Translations under genes and position numbers: made by a program | Shown: positions 63,358 through 64,000 of the stretch, piece after piece | Layout: every line of letters starts with the position of its first letter | Numbering within the stretch: position 1 is the stretch's first letter | Assembly: GCA_046297495.1 (NCBI GenBank) | Contig: JBKBIP010000010.1 | Coordinates: 1 to 64,000 of the forward strand | Reading direction: 5' to 3' | Length of the DNA: 64,000 nt | Origin: JBKBIP01 sp046297495 | GTDB lineage: Bacteria > Planctomycetota > Planctomycetia > Gemmatales > Gemmataceae | Notes under the pieces: model-generated | What the model saw: the letters and a program-made list of their open reading frames with translations, nothing else | Database searches by the model: none | Told to the model about the DNA's origin: nothing

Positions 63358-64000
63358 ATGACCGGCCAGTTAATCCGTGGAATATGCGGCATGCTCTTGT
63401 TGTTGGTCTGGGGAGAATTCCTCCCGTTCGTCTGGGGCCAGCCACGGACGACGGAGGCGAACTGGTCCTGGGAACGGGGCCCGAAGCAGGCCACCGGAAC
63501 CTTGGGCTTGCCCTGGCAGGAGCTGCCGGTCGCGGTCCGTGAGGAAGTGCGGCGGGTAGTGGACAAGCCGACCTTGTTCGTGCAAGGCCCTGCCGAGGAA
63601 TTCATCGGCTGCCCCAAGATGTATCACTGGTTACTCGACCATCCCGACCGGGCGGCCCAAGCCTGGCATCGACTGGGAACCCCGGTGTTGTGCATTTGCA
63701 ACCAGGGGAACGGCCAGTTTTCCTGGTCGGATGGCCAGGGAACGGATGTACGTTGGCAGACCGTGTACCGTGCTGGCGGCCTGCGCGTCTGGTACGCGGA
63801 AGGGGCGGGTCGGCCCGGTTGGATGCTCCCCACCGTGACGGTCCGCGCCGTCGTCGTGCTGCGCCACGATGAACGACCGCTGACCGATGGTGTCTGCCGT
63901 CTGGGACATCAAGCCGACATGTTCGTGCAAACCGACAGTAAGACCGCCAAGATTCTCGCCCGCCTACTTGGACCATCGATCCCGCAATATGCCCAAGAAG
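63358..64000 (+). CDS. Secreted hypothetical protein (partial, 3' end outside window)
   Basis: The frame is open from ATG 63358 to the edge (214 residues). N-terminus MTGQLIRGICGMLLLLVWGE is a signal peptide ending near VWGQPRTT. Later blocks: PWQELPVAVREEVRRVVDKP, FVQGPAEEFIGCPKMYHWLL, TPVLCICNQGNGQFSWSDGQ and RWQTVYRAGGLRVWYAEG. No domain is recognised; the pattern of a protein that ends in an outer-surface domain of unknown function is known to me only from planctomycetes. Heptamer repeats lie directly upstream. Confidence 0.75.
   Translation, partial: MTGQLIRGICGMLLLLVWGEFLPFVWGQPRTTEANWSWERGPKQATGTLGLPWQELPVAVREEVRRVVDKPTLFVQGPAEEFIGCPKMYHWLLDHPDRAAQAWHRLGTPVLCICNQGNGQFSWSDGQGTDVRWQTVYRAGGLRVWYAEGAGRPGWMLPTVTVRAVVVLRHDERPLTDGVCRLGHQADMFVQTDSKTAKILARLLGPSIPQYAQE

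Overview
The window looks like chromosome from a GC-rich planctomycete, most likely Gemmataceae-like. This is inferred from gene content: an ECF sigma factor next to a serine/threonine kinase, a DUF1549/DUF1553 cytochrome-type protein, a sulfatase, a DUF1080 protein, a Tat-exported Gfo/Idh/MocA oxidoreductase, HEAT-repeat proteins and many GC-rich dispersed hairpins. No phage, plasmid or CRISPR locus is present. One small degenerate element sits in a tRNA-Ser gene.

Left part (1-5.9 kb): a kinase with an N-terminal zinc-finger-like segment (cut by the window edge) and its ECF sigma factor; a secreted glycine-rich protein ending in a strong terminator; then hisG, hisI and apt on the minus strand and a GNAT acetyltransferase on the plus strand.

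Hydrogenase region (6.0-19.4 kb): thirteen tightly packed minus-strand genes. Read in the direction of transcription they are pntAA, pntAB, pntB, hyhB, a cyclic-nucleotide-binding protein, hyhG, hyhS, hyhL, a maturation protease, hypA, hypF, hypC, hypD and hypE (pntAA is set apart by about 200 bases). They encode a group 3b NADP-linked [NiFe] hydrogenase, most of its maturation machinery and a proton-translocating transhydrogenase, so H2 and NADP(H) can be tied to NAD(H) and the proton gradient. HypA lacks its zinc ribbon and hypB is absent from the cluster.

Middle (19.5-32 kb): a REP-like repeat cluster, a sulfatase, a UvrC-like nuclease broken by an assembly artefact with Ns, phosphoglycerate mutase, a cytosolic subtilase, murB, nth, tRNA-Ser with a decayed integrative element, rpmA, an alpha/beta hydrolase with Cys at the nucleophile elbow, and DUF1080 and Gfo/Idh proteins.

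Right part (32-64 kb): glmS with a TTG start, a GH88-type hydrolase, a phosphodiesterase, a HEAT/beta-propeller protein, and a lipB-like/lipA/lipoyl-like trio in which the expected LipB catalytic residues and the lipoyl lysine are not seen. Then come HEAT proteins, three Hsp20 genes behind two sigma-54-type promoters, DUF1549/DUF1553, a glycosyltransferase, purine nucleoside phosphorylase, ftsH, a glutaredoxin, alaS, yidD-rnpA-dnaJ, pyrF, a Rieske oxygenase, a disordered acidic protein, a GNAT protein, another HEAT protein and a partial secreted protein.

The candidates most worth a second look are the lipoyl trio, the Pnt-Hyh operon with its zinc-less HypA, the sigma-54/Hsp20 loci, and the REP-like and heptamer repeat families, two of which run into the 3' ends of genes.
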